Assembly: GCA_947626995.1 (NCBI GenBank)
Contig: CANQUI010000024.1
Span: 1-34,235, forward strand
From: an uncultured Eisenbergiella sp.
GTDB lineage: Bacteria > Bacillota > Clostridia > Lachnospirales > Lachnospiraceae
DNA length: 34,235 bases
Direction of reading: 5' to 3'
The notes below the pieces were generated by a model. That model made no database searches and had not been told where the DNA came from. It worked only from the letters and a program-made list of their open reading frames with translations. Position 1 is the first letter of the stretch. Each line of letters starts with the position of its first letter. Position numbers and translations under genes: made by a program. Below are positions 6,512-13,830 of the stretch, in pieces.

Positions 6512-7747
6512 TCAGAAATTATTCTCCCCATAGCCGTCCTGGGCAAGAAGCGTCTTTAACACCTTGGCGTCCGCGGTGGCCTCGATGGCGTCGTCCTGAT
6601 AGATATCGTCCAACAGCTTCTCAAACGCCTGATTGATGGTGTCCAGCGTCTTCTCAATCTCTTCCTTGGCCGCTCTGATATTCTCCCCCTGCACGCCCGC
6701 CTGGTCGAAATCCGCATAAGCCTCCACCAGCTTTACCGTGGTGGGCAGATAATAATCCATGAACCGGCGCATCTGACCGTATTTTTCGGGATGTTCCCGT
6801 AATGCCGCAAAAATATTCTGCAGGATGCGGTCCAGCCGGAAAAGCTTCTCCGAGATCACCTCTCCCGGGATCCGGTCGTTGAGCTGCCGCAGTCTGTTCA
6901 GATAGGCAGCGCTGTCCCGCTCGATCTGCCAGGCGGTTTCCGATCCCTCGCCCGGCGGCTCCTGCTCCTGACTGTCCTGTCTGTCTTCCCATTCCTTTCG
7001 GGTAATCAGATATTGGTTCCAGGTGGCGTCGTCCAGGACAAAAAAGGTCTCTTTGGAATCCAGATGCCCTTCGGGAAAGATCCCGGCCCGGATCATTTTT
7101 TTCATATCGCGGCGAAGCCTGCGGGTGCTCTGTCCGGTCCGGGAGGCCAGTTCCTCGATCCCGATGTACATTTTTTCCCGAACCAGCCCGAAATAGCGTC
7201 TGGCCCGCTGCAGCCGCGTCCGTATGCCATTCCCCCTGGCGAGCATGACGCCAAAGCCGGCCGCGATCACCCCCGGCGCAATGAGGGCGCCGATGGATTC
7301 CGACCCGATAAATCCTGCGGCCAGGATTGTGGACAGGCCAAAGACGCCAAGTCCGACGCCTCCCAATCCCGTAAGGAAAATCCCCAAAAGCCTCCCCGGT
7401 TCCCGGTAATACCGGGCCGGCAGCTCCTTTTTTTCCGGCGCATGTTCGCGGTCGCTGGAATATGCGGTCCGCATAGGGCGGTGCCGCCTGTCTGCGCTTT
7501 CCTTTTCTTCTTCCTGCGCCCTGCGCTCTGTCGTTTTGTCTCCAAACTCCCTGTTTGGCAGGTCCTGTAACGGTCGCACGATCTTTTCATGCACCTGGTT
7601 GACCTGATGACGAACCTCCTGCAGGGCACTGTTGACCGTATCGTTTACCACCGCGTTGATCTGTCCGAAATCTCCGGTATCCGCCGCGTCCTGCAGCGCT
7701 CTTCTAAGCTTTTCTCCCAGATCGGAAAAATCCTGTTTCTCATCCAT
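6512..7747 (-). CDS. XpaC-family membrane protein (5-bromo-4-chloroindolyl phosphate hydrolysis family)
   Basis: About 411 residues of the XpaC family, usually encoded beside TelA. The N-terminal part is charged and soluble. A hydrophobic block of two or three membrane segments follows at about 120-172 (LLGIFLTGLGGVG, then LIAPGVIAAGFGVML). Next is a segment resembling a winged helix, YIGIEELASRTGQSTRRLRR then MIRAGIFPEGHLDSKETFFVLDD. The rest is a helical C-terminal region with DYYLPTTVKLVEAYADF typical of the family. Despite the name, hydrolase activity is not established. The start is uncertain: ATG at 7747 agrees with family length but has a poorly spaced AGAGGA, while an in-frame TTG at 7783 has AAAGGA six bases upstream. 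Partnership with telA, 22 bases downstream, is the best functional clue. Confidence 0.8.
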   Translation of the reverse strand: MDEKQDFSDLGEKLRRALQDAADTGDFGQINAVVNDTVNSALQEVRHQVNQVHEKIVRPLQDLPNREFGDKTTERRAQEEEKESADRRHRPMRTAYSSDREHAPEKKELPARYYREPGRLLGIFLTGLGGVGLGVFGLSTILAAGFIGSESIGALIAPGVIAAGFGVMLARGNGIRTRLQRARRYFGLVREKMYIGIEELASRTGQSTRRLRRDMKKMIRAGIFPEGHLDSKETFFVLDDATWNQYLITRKEWEDRQDSQEQEPPGEGSETAWQIERDSAAYLNRLRQLNDRIPGEVISEKLFRLDRILQNIFAALREHPEKYGQMRRFMDYYLPTTVKLVEAYADFDQAGVQGENIRAAKEEIEKTLDTINQAFEKLLDDIYQDDAIEATADAKVLKTLLAQDGYGENNF

Positions 7748-7810
7748 TTCCTTTTCTGTCCTCTTTTTCGTAGGATAACACAAAACGCATCCTTTGTAAA
7801 TCGAACAGAT

Positions 7811-8254
7811 TTATAATCGAATCCGTTCCCCGTCCTTTGGCCTTGCCTCAATTCGGATCCTGCAGTCCGAAACAAACTGATGATTGGCCTCCAGCATATA
7901 CTCCACTTCCAGACAGAGCCTCTCCGCCGTATCCGTCAGACAAATCTTCTGGGTATCCAGCCCGATCCAGACGGCTCCAAACGGCGTCTGATAGGAGGTC
8001 AGATACTTCTTTCCCTCCACAAAATACATCTGCGCATCAATCAGCCCTTTTTTTATCACGGTAAGCGCGTTCTCTTTTATCTGCAGACAATTGCGCACGG
8101 GCTGCCGATACCCTTCCATATATTCGTCATAGAGCAGAAAATGACTGCCGTTGCGAAAATAGTATTCTCCCTGACAGACCGTCTCCAGCTCATCCTGAGA
8201 GGAATCTTCCAGAAACTGCATCCCGCGGACAAAAATCATCACATCTTTTTCCAT
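7811..8254 (-). CDS. DUF1934 (YwiB-like) calycin-fold protein
   Basis: A 147-residue soluble protein of the DUF1934 family, a predicted small beta-barrel (calycin-like). It shows the usual pattern: an N-terminal strand (VMIFVRGMQ), ETVCQGEYYFRNGSHFLLYDEY, then LTVIKKGLIDAQMYFVEGKKYLTSYQTPFG and a C-terminal pair ending CRIRIEARPK. No catalytic residues are known for the family. It begins two bases after murI ends, with GAGGAA inside the last murI codons, so the two are translationally coupled. No function can be assigned from the neighbours. Confidence 0.8.
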   Translation of the reverse strand: MEKDVMIFVRGMQFLEDSSQDELETVCQGEYYFRNGSHFLLYDEYMEGYRQPVRNCLQIKENALTVIKKGLIDAQMYFVEGKKYLTSYQTPFGAVWIGLDTQKICLTDTAERLCLEVEYMLEANHQFVSDCRIRIEARPKDGERIRL

Positions 8255-8256
8255 TG

Positions 8257-9093
8257 TCAGTATTCCTCTATATTGATCACCTTTGCGCTCAGGATCCCGT
8301 AGGGGAGAATGGAATTGGCAAACTGTTTAAACCGTTCCGCGCCGTCGCTGACAAAGAAGCGGTACGGATTGGCCCCCAGGGACGGAAAAACCGGGTTGGA
8401 CAATCCTCTCTCTTCCAGCATTTCTTTCAATTCCCGGGCGGTCTCATAGGCGGGATTGACCAGACGCACATGATCTCCCATGATCCCGGCTACGGTCTCC
8501 CGGATCAGAGGATAGTGCGTACAGCCCAGAATCAGCGTGTCGATGCCGATGTCAATGAGCTCCGTCAGATAACGCATGGCGATCTCGTCCGTGACGGGAT
8601 CCTTCCACAGCCCTTCTTCCACCAGGGGGACAAACAGCGGACACGCCTTTTGGATCACTTCCGCATCCGGACGGATCTGCCGGATATATGTAGCATAGAT
8701 CCCGCTGCCGATGGTCCCTTCGGTGCCGATCACACCGATCCGGCCGTTTTTCGTGGCCTCGGCCGCCACCTTCGCGCCGGGCCTGACCACCCCGATCAGG
8801 GGAACGTCGATCTCCTTTTCCAGATCGTCCAGCGCATAGGCGCTGGCGGTGTTGCAGGCCACCACAATGGCCTTGACCTCCATGGTCTGCAAAAAGCGCA
8901 CGATCTGTCGGGAATATCTTGTGATGGTGTCTCTGGATTTGCTCCCGTAGGGTACTCTTGCCGTATCACCAAAATAGACGATCTTTTCATTGGGGCTTTG
9001 CCGCATGATCTCCCGCGCAACCGTCAGACCGCCCACCCCGGAATCGAATACGCCGATGGGCAGCTGCCGGTATTCTCTGTTTTCCTCTGTCAT
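8257..9093 (-). CDS. murI: Glutamate racemase
   Basis: Converts L-glutamate to D-glutamate for the peptidoglycan stem peptide. It is cytoplasmic and cofactor-independent. Signatures are complete: IGVFDSGVGGLTVAREI near the N-terminus, YFGDTARVPYGSKS, the first catalytic cysteine in VACNTASAYA and the second in ILGCTHYPLI. Length (278 residues) is normal. I chose the ATG at 9093 because GGAG lies six bases before it; the ATG at 9105 has no spaced ribosome binding site. It is followed directly by the DUF1934 gene and preceded by the three-hairpin spacer at 9131-9230. Confidence 0.96.
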   Translation of the reverse strand: MTEENREYRQLPIGVFDSGVGGLTVAREIMRQSPNEKIVYFGDTARVPYGSKSRDTITRYSRQIVRFLQTMEVKAIVVACNTASAYALDDLEKEIDVPLIGVVRPGAKVAAEATKNGRIGVIGTEGTIGSGIYATYIRQIRPDAEVIQKACPLFVPLVEEGLWKDPVTDEIAMRYLTELIDIGIDTLILGCTHYPLIRETVAGIMGDHVRLVNPAYETARELKEMLEERGLSNPVFPSLGANPYRFFVSDGAERFKQFANSILPYGILSAKVINIEEY

Positions 9094-9111
9094 CCTATTC
9101 TCCATTCCGGA

Positions 9112-9230
9112 GCGTTTACGCGACGGGGCGACGAGAAATTCGTGAATACGATTTCTCGTCTGCCATCAAAGCAATTTGTGATGCTCCGACACAAATTGCC
9201 GTATGATAAATCAGCGCATCGGCGTGATTT
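9112..9230. repeat. Compound hairpin element between the small membrane-protein gene and murI
   Basis: Three successive inverted repeats in about 100 bases. H1 at 9131-9159: ACGAGAAAT / ATTTCTCGT, with an inner CGT-GAAT-ACG stem-loop and one bulged T. H2 at 9171-9199: GCAATTTGTG / CACAAATTGC, 9-base loop. H3 at 9208-9230: AAATCA / TGATTT, with an inner CGC-ATCG-GCG stem-loop and one bulged G. A short GCGT-TT-ACGC dyad at 9112-9121 precedes them. None is followed by a T-run on either strand, so they are not ordinary terminators. The arrangement resembles multi-hairpin intergenic repeats found in many copies in bacterial genomes; no second copy was seen in this window. On the leftward transcript it would be the murI 5-prime leader. 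Confidence 0.6.
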
Positions 9231-9236
9231 TTCATT

Positions 9237-9479
9237 CTATTCTTCCTTTTCTCCAAACCAGGTCTGAAACTGTTCCAGCGCCGCAAACCGAAGCGTGATG
9301 CTTTCCTTGTCCGCGGACAGGATCCCGGCCAAATCCCTTCTGCCGTCCTGTAAGAGGACCGTCCCGTCTTCTTCCTTCACTTCATACATCTTTTCGGGCA
9401 GCGAATACTGCGGATACATAAACTTCCAAAACAGACCGGCCGCCAAAAGCAGCGCGCCCACATACCGTTTCTTTTCCAT
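9237..9479 (-). CDS. Small single-pass membrane protein, unknown function
   Basis: An 80-residue protein beginning MEKKRYVGALLLAAGLFW: a short positively charged N-terminus and one hydrophobic segment (about 6-20), then a soluble C-terminal part with VLLQDGRRDLAGILSADKESITLRF. I do not recognise a family. The ATG at 9479 has GGAAG five bases upstream. In-frame ATGs at 9491, 9503 and 9548 are possible but less well served. It lies downstream of gntR and probably in the same transcript. Acidic tail ends FGEKEE. Confidence 0.55.
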   Translation of the reverse strand: MEKKRYVGALLLAAGLFWKFMYPQYSLPEKMYEVKEEDGTVLLQDGRRDLAGILSADKESITLRFAALEQFQTWFGEKEE

Positions 9480-9557
9480 CTTTTCTTCCATCCTTTTTGC
9501 CATAAAGGGCATTTCGATAGAAGTATGGGCCGGATATGCAGAGTTCATACGTCTGTT

Positions 9558-10238
9558 TCATTTCTTTTTCCGCTGGTAGATCATGCGGATCACCGCTTTT
9601 TCCTGATTGTCGATATGCGTTTTCATCGCCCGGGCGCCGCCTTCCTTGTCCCGGCGGCAAATCGCCTCGTAAATCTGCCGATGCTCCGAAATCAGCTGCT
9701 CGTAATGGCTTTCGTCCTTCACATACTCCAGACGATACCGGTACATCTGCTGGGACAGGTTGCTGATCATCTGTATCAGTTTATCATTCCCGCCGGATTC
9801 CAGAATAATATCGTGCAGCGCCACGTCCGCCTGGGCCACCCGGTTGGCGTTTCCCTTCCGGGTTTCCTCCTCAAAATGGTCGCAGGCCGCTTTCAGTCTG
9901 GCCAGCCCTTCCTCGTCGATCCGGTCGCAGGCCAGCTCCACCGCCAGCGCGTCCAGCGCCCGGCGGACCTCCAGGACGTCCTTCAGGTTCTTTTCCGTGA
10001 TCTGCGCCACTTCCGCGCCGCGCCGCGGGATCATCGTCACCAGTCCCTCCAGCTCCAGTTTCCGGATCGCCTCCCGGATCGGCGTCCGGGACACGCCCAG
10101 CTTATCCGCCAGGTGGATCTCCATCAGCCGTTCCCCCGGCTTTAATTCTCCCGTCAGAATACTCTGACGCAGCGTATGAAATACCACGTCCCGCAACGGC
10201 AGATAATTGCTCTCGAAATCCTTCCCAAATTCGTTCAT
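9558..10238 (-). CDS. GntR-family transcriptional regulator, FadR/FCD subfamily
   Basis: A 226-residue regulator. Residues 12-75 form the winged helix-turn-helix (LRQSILTGELKPGERLMEIHLADKLGVSRTPIREAIRKLELEGLV). Residues 85-220 form the all-helical FCD ligand domain with its usual metal ligands Asp138, His142, His186 and His208. FCD regulators typically sense small carboxylic acids; the ligand here is unknown. The gene starts 10 bases after ispE with GAGGAG as ribosome binding site. A TTGTATACAA palindrome of the type bound by this subfamily lies at the ispE transcription start, so negative autoregulation of the ispE-gntR operon is the likely mode. Confidence 0.9.
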   Translation of the reverse strand: MNEFGKDFESNYLPLRDVVFHTLRQSILTGELKPGERLMEIHLADKLGVSRTPIREAIRKLELEGLVTMIPRRGAEVAQITEKNLKDVLEVRRALDALAVELACDRIDEEGLARLKAACDHFEEETRKGNANRVAQADVALHDIILESGGNDKLIQMISNLSQQMYRYRLEYVKDESHYEQLISEHRQIYEAICRRDKEGGARAMKTHIDNQEKAVIRMIYQRKKK

Positions 10239-10248
10239 GGCCGCTCCT

Positions 10249-11112
10249 CTATGCTCTAAACCCCGTCAGGAAAACCTGCGCGCCAAAACCGCCCGCCTTC
10301 ATCGCCTCACAGGCCGTCCGCGCCGTGTCCTCTTTCTCAAAAACGCCGAACACCGTAGGGCCGCTGCCGCTCATGAGCGCGTTCATCGCGCCGGCCCCGA
10401 TCAAAAACGCCTTCATTTCCCCGATGACAGGATAGGCCTTTGCGGTCACGCTTTCCAATACGTTCTCCATCCGGCTTGCGATTCCCAAAAGATCCCCCCT
10501 GCCGATGCTTTGTACCATTCCGTCGATATCCGGATGCCGGCTCAGTCTGTCGGCGTGCAGATTCTCGTAAACGAATTTTGTGGAAACAGAAAAATCGGGT
10601 TTGGCCACCACCAGACTGGCACAGGGCAGGGCCGGAAGCGGCGTCAAAATCTCGCCGATTCCCTCGGCGAGGGCCGTTCCGCCCAGCAGACAGTAGGGCA
10701 CATCCGCGCCCAGCGTCACCCCCAGCGCCTGTTTTTGCTCCAGCGAAAGGCCCAGCCCATAGAGCGCATCCATCGCGTGAATGGCCGCCGCGGCGTCGGC
10801 GCTGCCGCCGGCCATCCCGGCCGCCATCGGAATCCGTTTCGTGATGCGCACAGAAACGCCGTCTGTCAGCGCGTACTTTTCCTGCATCAGCGCCACGGCC
10901 CGATAAACCAGATTGCGCGCATCCACGGGCAAATCGTCCCGATCCGTCTCCAGGACGATCTTTTGGGCAGGGATTCTGGAAAACGTCAGGCTGTCGGATA
11001 TCCCGATGGTCTGCATCACCATCTTCACCTCATGGTATCCGTCTTCCCGGCGGCGCAGCACATCCAGCCCCAGATTGATCTTCGCATTGGCCTGCAGTGT
11101 GATCGTCTCCAT
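10249..11112 (-). CDS. ispE: 4-diphosphocytidyl-2-C-methyl-D-erythritol kinase
   Basis: The GHMP kinase of the methylerythritol phosphate pathway, phosphorylating the 2-hydroxyl of CDP-methylerythritol towards isopentenyl diphosphate, and so undecaprenyl phosphate for cell-wall synthesis. Signatures: ANAKINLGLDVL with the substrate-binding Lys/Asn at the N-terminus, the glycine-rich ATP loop PMAAGMAGGSADAAAA in the middle, and the C-terminal MSGSGPTVFGVF. Length is 287 residues from the ATG at 11112, which has GGGAGG upstream; a TTG 11 codons earlier is in frame but lies inside the operator. It is first in a transcript with gntR and is preceded by a near-consensus promoter. Confidence 0.95.
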   Translation of the reverse strand: METITLQANAKINLGLDVLRRREDGYHEVKMVMQTIGISDSLTFSRIPAQKIVLETDRDDLPVDARNLVYRAVALMQEKYALTDGVSVRITKRIPMAAGMAGGSADAAAAIHAMDALYGLGLSLEQKQALGVTLGADVPYCLLGGTALAEGIGEILTPLPALPCASLVVAKPDFSVSTKFVYENLHADRLSRHPDIDGMVQSIGRGDLLGIASRMENVLESVTAKAYPVIGEMKAFLIGAGAMNALMSGSGPTVFGVFEKEDTARTACEAMKAGGFGAQVFLTGFRA

Positions 11113-11135
11113 ACCCCTTCCTCCCGCTTTGTACT

Positions 11136-11153
11136 TTGTATACAATGATTGTA
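11136..11153. promoter_or_regulatory. Candidate FadR-type GntR operator at the ispE promoter
   Basis: Two overlapping palindromes: TTGTATACAA at 11136-11145 and TACAATGATTGTA at 11141-11153 (6-bp arms, one central base). They start just after the -10 box (11158-11163), about where transcription would start, so a bound repressor would block elongation or open-complex formation. TTGTATACAA fits the T-n-GT...AC-n-A type of site used by FCD-family GntR proteins, and such a regulator is the second gene of this operon. Confidence 0.6.
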
Positions 11154-11157
11154 CTTC

Positions 11158-11186
11158 ATTTTATCCAATCCCGGGATATTTGTCAA
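11158..11186 (-). promoter_or_regulatory. Sigma-A promoter of ispE-gntR
   Basis: Reading leftward: TTGACA at 11186-11181, exactly 17 bases, TAAAAT at 11163-11158. The best vegetative promoter in the window; it lies immediately after the sipL terminator hairpin. Confidence 0.8.
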
Positions 11187-11192
11187 CAAGGC

Positions 11193-11236
11193 GGCATCAA
11201 AAAAGGACATGGACAGGCCATATCCCTTTTGATGCC
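11193..11236 (-). terminator. Terminator hairpin after sipL
   Basis: A 19-bp helix with one bulged T and two G-T pairs: GGCATCAAAAGGGATATGG on the left and its partner ending TTTTTTGATGCC on the right, minus strand, 5-base loop. The T-run is within the 3-prime arm. It lies 30 bases beyond the sipL stop and insulates it from the ispE promoter. Its symmetry (A-run on one arm) could let it act on both strands. Confidence 0.7.
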
Positions 11237-11265
11237 GGTTCCTTATCCCATACGGCAAAGATCCG

Positions 11266-12822
11266 TTAAAATCCCTTCACAACCAGCAGCTTGTCGCCGG
11301 GTCTGATCTCATCTCCCGTCAGGTCGTTCATTTCCCGCATCCGGGCCACCGGTACATCATACTTTTTCCCGATGTCCCACAGGCTGTCGCCCTCTCTGAC
11401 GATGTAGGCCACAATCCCCGGCAGCAGCGCCATCCGTTCCGGATCCTGCGCGGAAACGCTTACATCCGTCACCATAGACTCTTCATGGATCCTGCAGGCC
11501 AGGCAGGGGAAGGTGAGACTTGCCTTGACCTCCGCCTCGTCCCCGTCCAGCATGACAGCGCTGATCTGATCCAGCACGGGCTCCACCTCATAGCTGCAGC
11601 TATCGTCCACATCCGGCACTTCCAGCGTATAGGAGAACGGAAGATCGCCCCGGACGCTGTAAAAGGGCATCTCGGCGTCCCCGGAGGCATAGAGGGTCCG
11701 CGTCTGCACTGCCCCGGTGATTTTCAGGCCCTCCGGGCAGGGCTGCGCGCCGCTCATCTGGATCTCTCCGAAGCATCCGCAGATCTGCTGGATCCGCGGC
11801 AGCCCCGCGTCCACCTTAAACCGATCCGACAGGTTGAGTTTCCCGGTGTTTTTCATGACAAGCTGTTTGCATCTGCCAATCTGGGTGACCGCCCGGATCT
11901 CCTGCGTCACCCCGTACAGATCCGCGATCATCTCCACCTGAAGATCCTCGTACAGCTTCATATCCAGATCCAGCACCAGATCCGCGGCTATTTTTCTTGC
12001 CTCCCCGTCCGCATCGGCCTTCACCTCAATCTCCTGATGTCCGATGCGGCAGCGGATATGTTCCAGCATCCCGGCCTGCATCCCCTGACATTCCACTGTC
12101 CCGTTTACGGGCAGCGTGGTCTCATACCACATCACAGGACGTTCCTCTCCTTCTCCCTCATACAAAAAGAAGAAGGCGATCTCCCCGTGCAAAGACATTT
12201 TCTCGTCCATAATGCCATAGGATACGTTTTTTAGCTGACAGTTCTGCCAGAGCAGACTGAAAATATTGGGCATGTTGTTGGGCAGTTCCACCTCTTCCCG
12301 GACCCGATAGATATCCTTTTTGGAAATCACCAGATCCAGCGCCTGCATGGTCTTTTTTTGCACCTCTACATCCGAAACATCCTCGATCCCCACCGCGGCA
12401 GCGGCCTCCTGCAGCGCCTCCACGCCCAGCGAAAGCTCCAAAAGCGCCTGGACCGAAAGCTTCCGGGAGTTGATCACGCCCACGCTCAGATCCTCCAGTC
12501 TCGGCCGGACCGAAACTGCGTCGCTGGCGTTCACCCCGTCCATAAAAACCGTCTCCGAAAAAGGCAGCGTCCCTTCCATACAGGCCGGCCTGTGGATCTC
12601 CTCCTCCGAAATATACAGCACCCAAAAATGCAGCGTCCCGCGGATATGGACGTGATCCTCCACCGCGCGCACCTCGTCAATATCCACCGTCCCCCGTTCC
12701 GTTACCAGCGAAAAGACGTCCGGCCTGGAATCCGTAATATTGATATCATCCTCTATGGTGATCTGGGTGGACGCAGCGCATTTTGGCTGGTCCATACGTA
12801 TGTTTTTCTGTATCAGTTCCAT
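11266..12822 (-). CDS. sipL: SipL-like spore coat morphogenetic protein (DUF3794 repeats plus LysM)
   Basis: A 518-residue protein with about three DUF3794 (SPOCS) domains, roughly 35-125, 180-275 and 335-430, and a C-terminal LysM at about 472-516 (YIVREGDSLWDIGKKYDVPVARMREMN). This architecture and length match SipL of Clostridioides difficile, the functional counterpart of SpoVID, whose LysM binds the SpoIVA ATPase to anchor the coat to the mother-cell face of the forespore membrane. LysM here therefore probably mediates protein contact rather than glycan binding. The ATG has GGGGAGG seven bases upstream. A sigma-E-like promoter lies at 12866-12894, as expected for a mother-cell gene. It is monocistronic between two hairpins. 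Confidence 0.88.
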   Translation of the reverse strand: MELIQKNIRMDQPKCAASTQITIEDDINITDSRPDVFSLVTERGTVDIDEVRAVEDHVHIRGTLHFWVLYISEEEIHRPACMEGTLPFSETVFMDGVNASDAVSVRPRLEDLSVGVINSRKLSVQALLELSLGVEALQEAAAAVGIEDVSDVEVQKKTMQALDLVISKKDIYRVREEVELPNNMPNIFSLLWQNCQLKNVSYGIMDEKMSLHGEIAFFFLYEGEGEERPVMWYETTLPVNGTVECQGMQAGMLEHIRCRIGHQEIEVKADADGEARKIAADLVLDLDMKLYEDLQVEMIADLYGVTQEIRAVTQIGRCKQLVMKNTGKLNLSDRFKVDAGLPRIQQICGCFGEIQMSGAQPCPEGLKITGAVQTRTLYASGDAEMPFYSVRGDLPFSYTLEVPDVDDSCSYEVEPVLDQISAVMLDGDEAEVKASLTFPCLACRIHEESMVTDVSVSAQDPERMALLPGIVAYIVREGDSLWDIGKKYDVPVARMREMNDLTGDEIRPGDKLLVVKGF

Positions 12823-12865
12823 AAAAATACCTCCCCGGCGGCTTCGGATCTTACATTGTCCTTAC

Positions 12866-12894
12866 ACCTTATGCCCCGGGGAGGGAAAATATGC
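12866..12894 (-). promoter_or_regulatory. Candidate sigma-E promoter of sipL
   Basis: Reading leftward: GCATATT at 12894-12888, a perfect match to the sigma-E -35 KMATATT; a 14-base spacer; CATAAGGT at 12873-12866, which matches the -10 CATACANT at the CATA core and final T. Leader of about 37 bases. No TTGACA-type box is present nearby. The -35 overlaps the edge of the pyrD terminator hairpin. Confidence 0.6.
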
Positions 12895-12917
12895 GTTCCT
12901 TTGGACCCGTAACGCAT
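12886..12917 (-). terminator. Probable terminator of pyrCKD
   Basis: Stem ATGCGTT (12891-12897) / AACGCAT (12911-12917) with a 13-base loop, followed leftward by ATTTTCCC. A modest 7-bp stem and short T-run, eight bases after the pyrD stop. Confidence 0.45.
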
Positions 12918-12924
12918 CGCCTTT

Positions 12925-13830
12925 TTATCTGTTCACGCAGCCGATGATCTCCTGTATGTCGTCCACGTGATGACGGCGCAGAAATTCCTCGATTCCTTCT
13001 GCCACCTCTACGGTGGCGTAAGGATTGACAAAATTCATGGCCCCCACCGCCACCGCCGTAGCGCCCGCCATGAGAAACTCGATCGCGTCCTGCGCCGCAG
13101 CAATGCCCCCCATGCCGATGATGGGGATTTTTACCGCATTGGCACACTGCCATACCATGCGCACCGCAATGGGCTTGATGGCGGGGCCGGACATCCCTCC
13201 GGTCTTATTGGCCAGGACGAACTTTCTTTTTTCGATATCGATCCTGGCGCCCGTGATGGTGTTGATCAGGGAGATGGCGTCCGCGCCGGCCGCCTCCGCC
13301 GCCCGCGCCATTTCCGTAATATCGGTCACATTGGGGCTCAGCTTCATGATGACCGGCTGTTTTGCAACCCGTTTCACCCGTCCGGTTATCTCGTAGAGCG
13401 CCTCGGCCTTCTGCCCGAACGCAATGGCGCCCTGCCTGACATTGGGGCAGGATACGTTGATCTCCAAAAGGTCCACGGCGGTATCCGAAAGCCGCTCTAC
13501 CACCTCCAGATAATCCTCCACCGTCCGGCCGCAGACGTTGACGACGACCCTGGTGTCAAACTGTTTTAAAAATTCCAGATCCCGTTTGATAAACACATCA
13601 ATGCCCGGATTTTGCAGCCCGATGGCGTTTAACATGCCGCCGTAAACCTCCGCCACCCGGGGCGTCGGATTTCCCTCCCAGGGCACGTTGGCAACGCCCT
13701 TGGTCACCACCGCGCCCAGACGGGAAAGATCCACAAATTCACTGTATTCCATGCCGGAGCCAAACGTACCCGACGCCGTCATCACAGGATTTTTCAATTC
13801 CACTCCCGCGATCGTCACGCTCGTCTTCAT
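12925..13830 (-). CDS. pyrD: Dihydroorotate dehydrogenase B, catalytic subunit
   Basis: A 301-residue class 1B dihydroorotate dehydrogenase, the FMN-containing subunit that oxidises dihydroorotate to orotate in pyrimidine synthesis and passes electrons through PyrK to NAD. Motifs: NPVMTASGTFGSG near residue 15, NPGIDVF, the active-site cysteine in INVSCPNVRQG, KLSPNVTDI, and the FMN phosphate-binding IIGMGGIAAAQDA and AVAVGA near the C-terminus. Its ATG overlaps the pyrK stop by one base (TGATG), so the two subunits are translationally coupled. The class 1B type fits an anaerobe using NAD rather than quinone. Confidence 0.95.
   Translation of the reverse strand: MKTSVTIAGVELKNPVMTASGTFGSGMEYSEFVDLSRLGAVVTKGVANVPWEGNPTPRVAEVYGGMLNAIGLQNPGIDVFIKRDLEFLKQFDTRVVVNVCGRTVEDYLEVVERLSDTAVDLLEINVSCPNVRQGAIAFGQKAEALYEITGRVKRVAKQPVIMKLSPNVTDITEMARAAEAAGADAISLINTITGARIDIEKRKFVLANKTGGMSGPAIKPIAVRMVWQCANAVKIPIIGMGGIAAAQDAIEFLMAGATAVAVGAMNFVNPYATVEVAEGIEEFLRRHHVDDIQEIIGCVNR

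Noticed and set aside
7740-7790. A 16-codon frame beginning ATGCGTTTTGTG just before xpaC, as a leader peptide
   Set aside because: AAAGG abuts the ATG with no spacing, and the same AAAGGA fits the in-frame TTG of xpaC instead.
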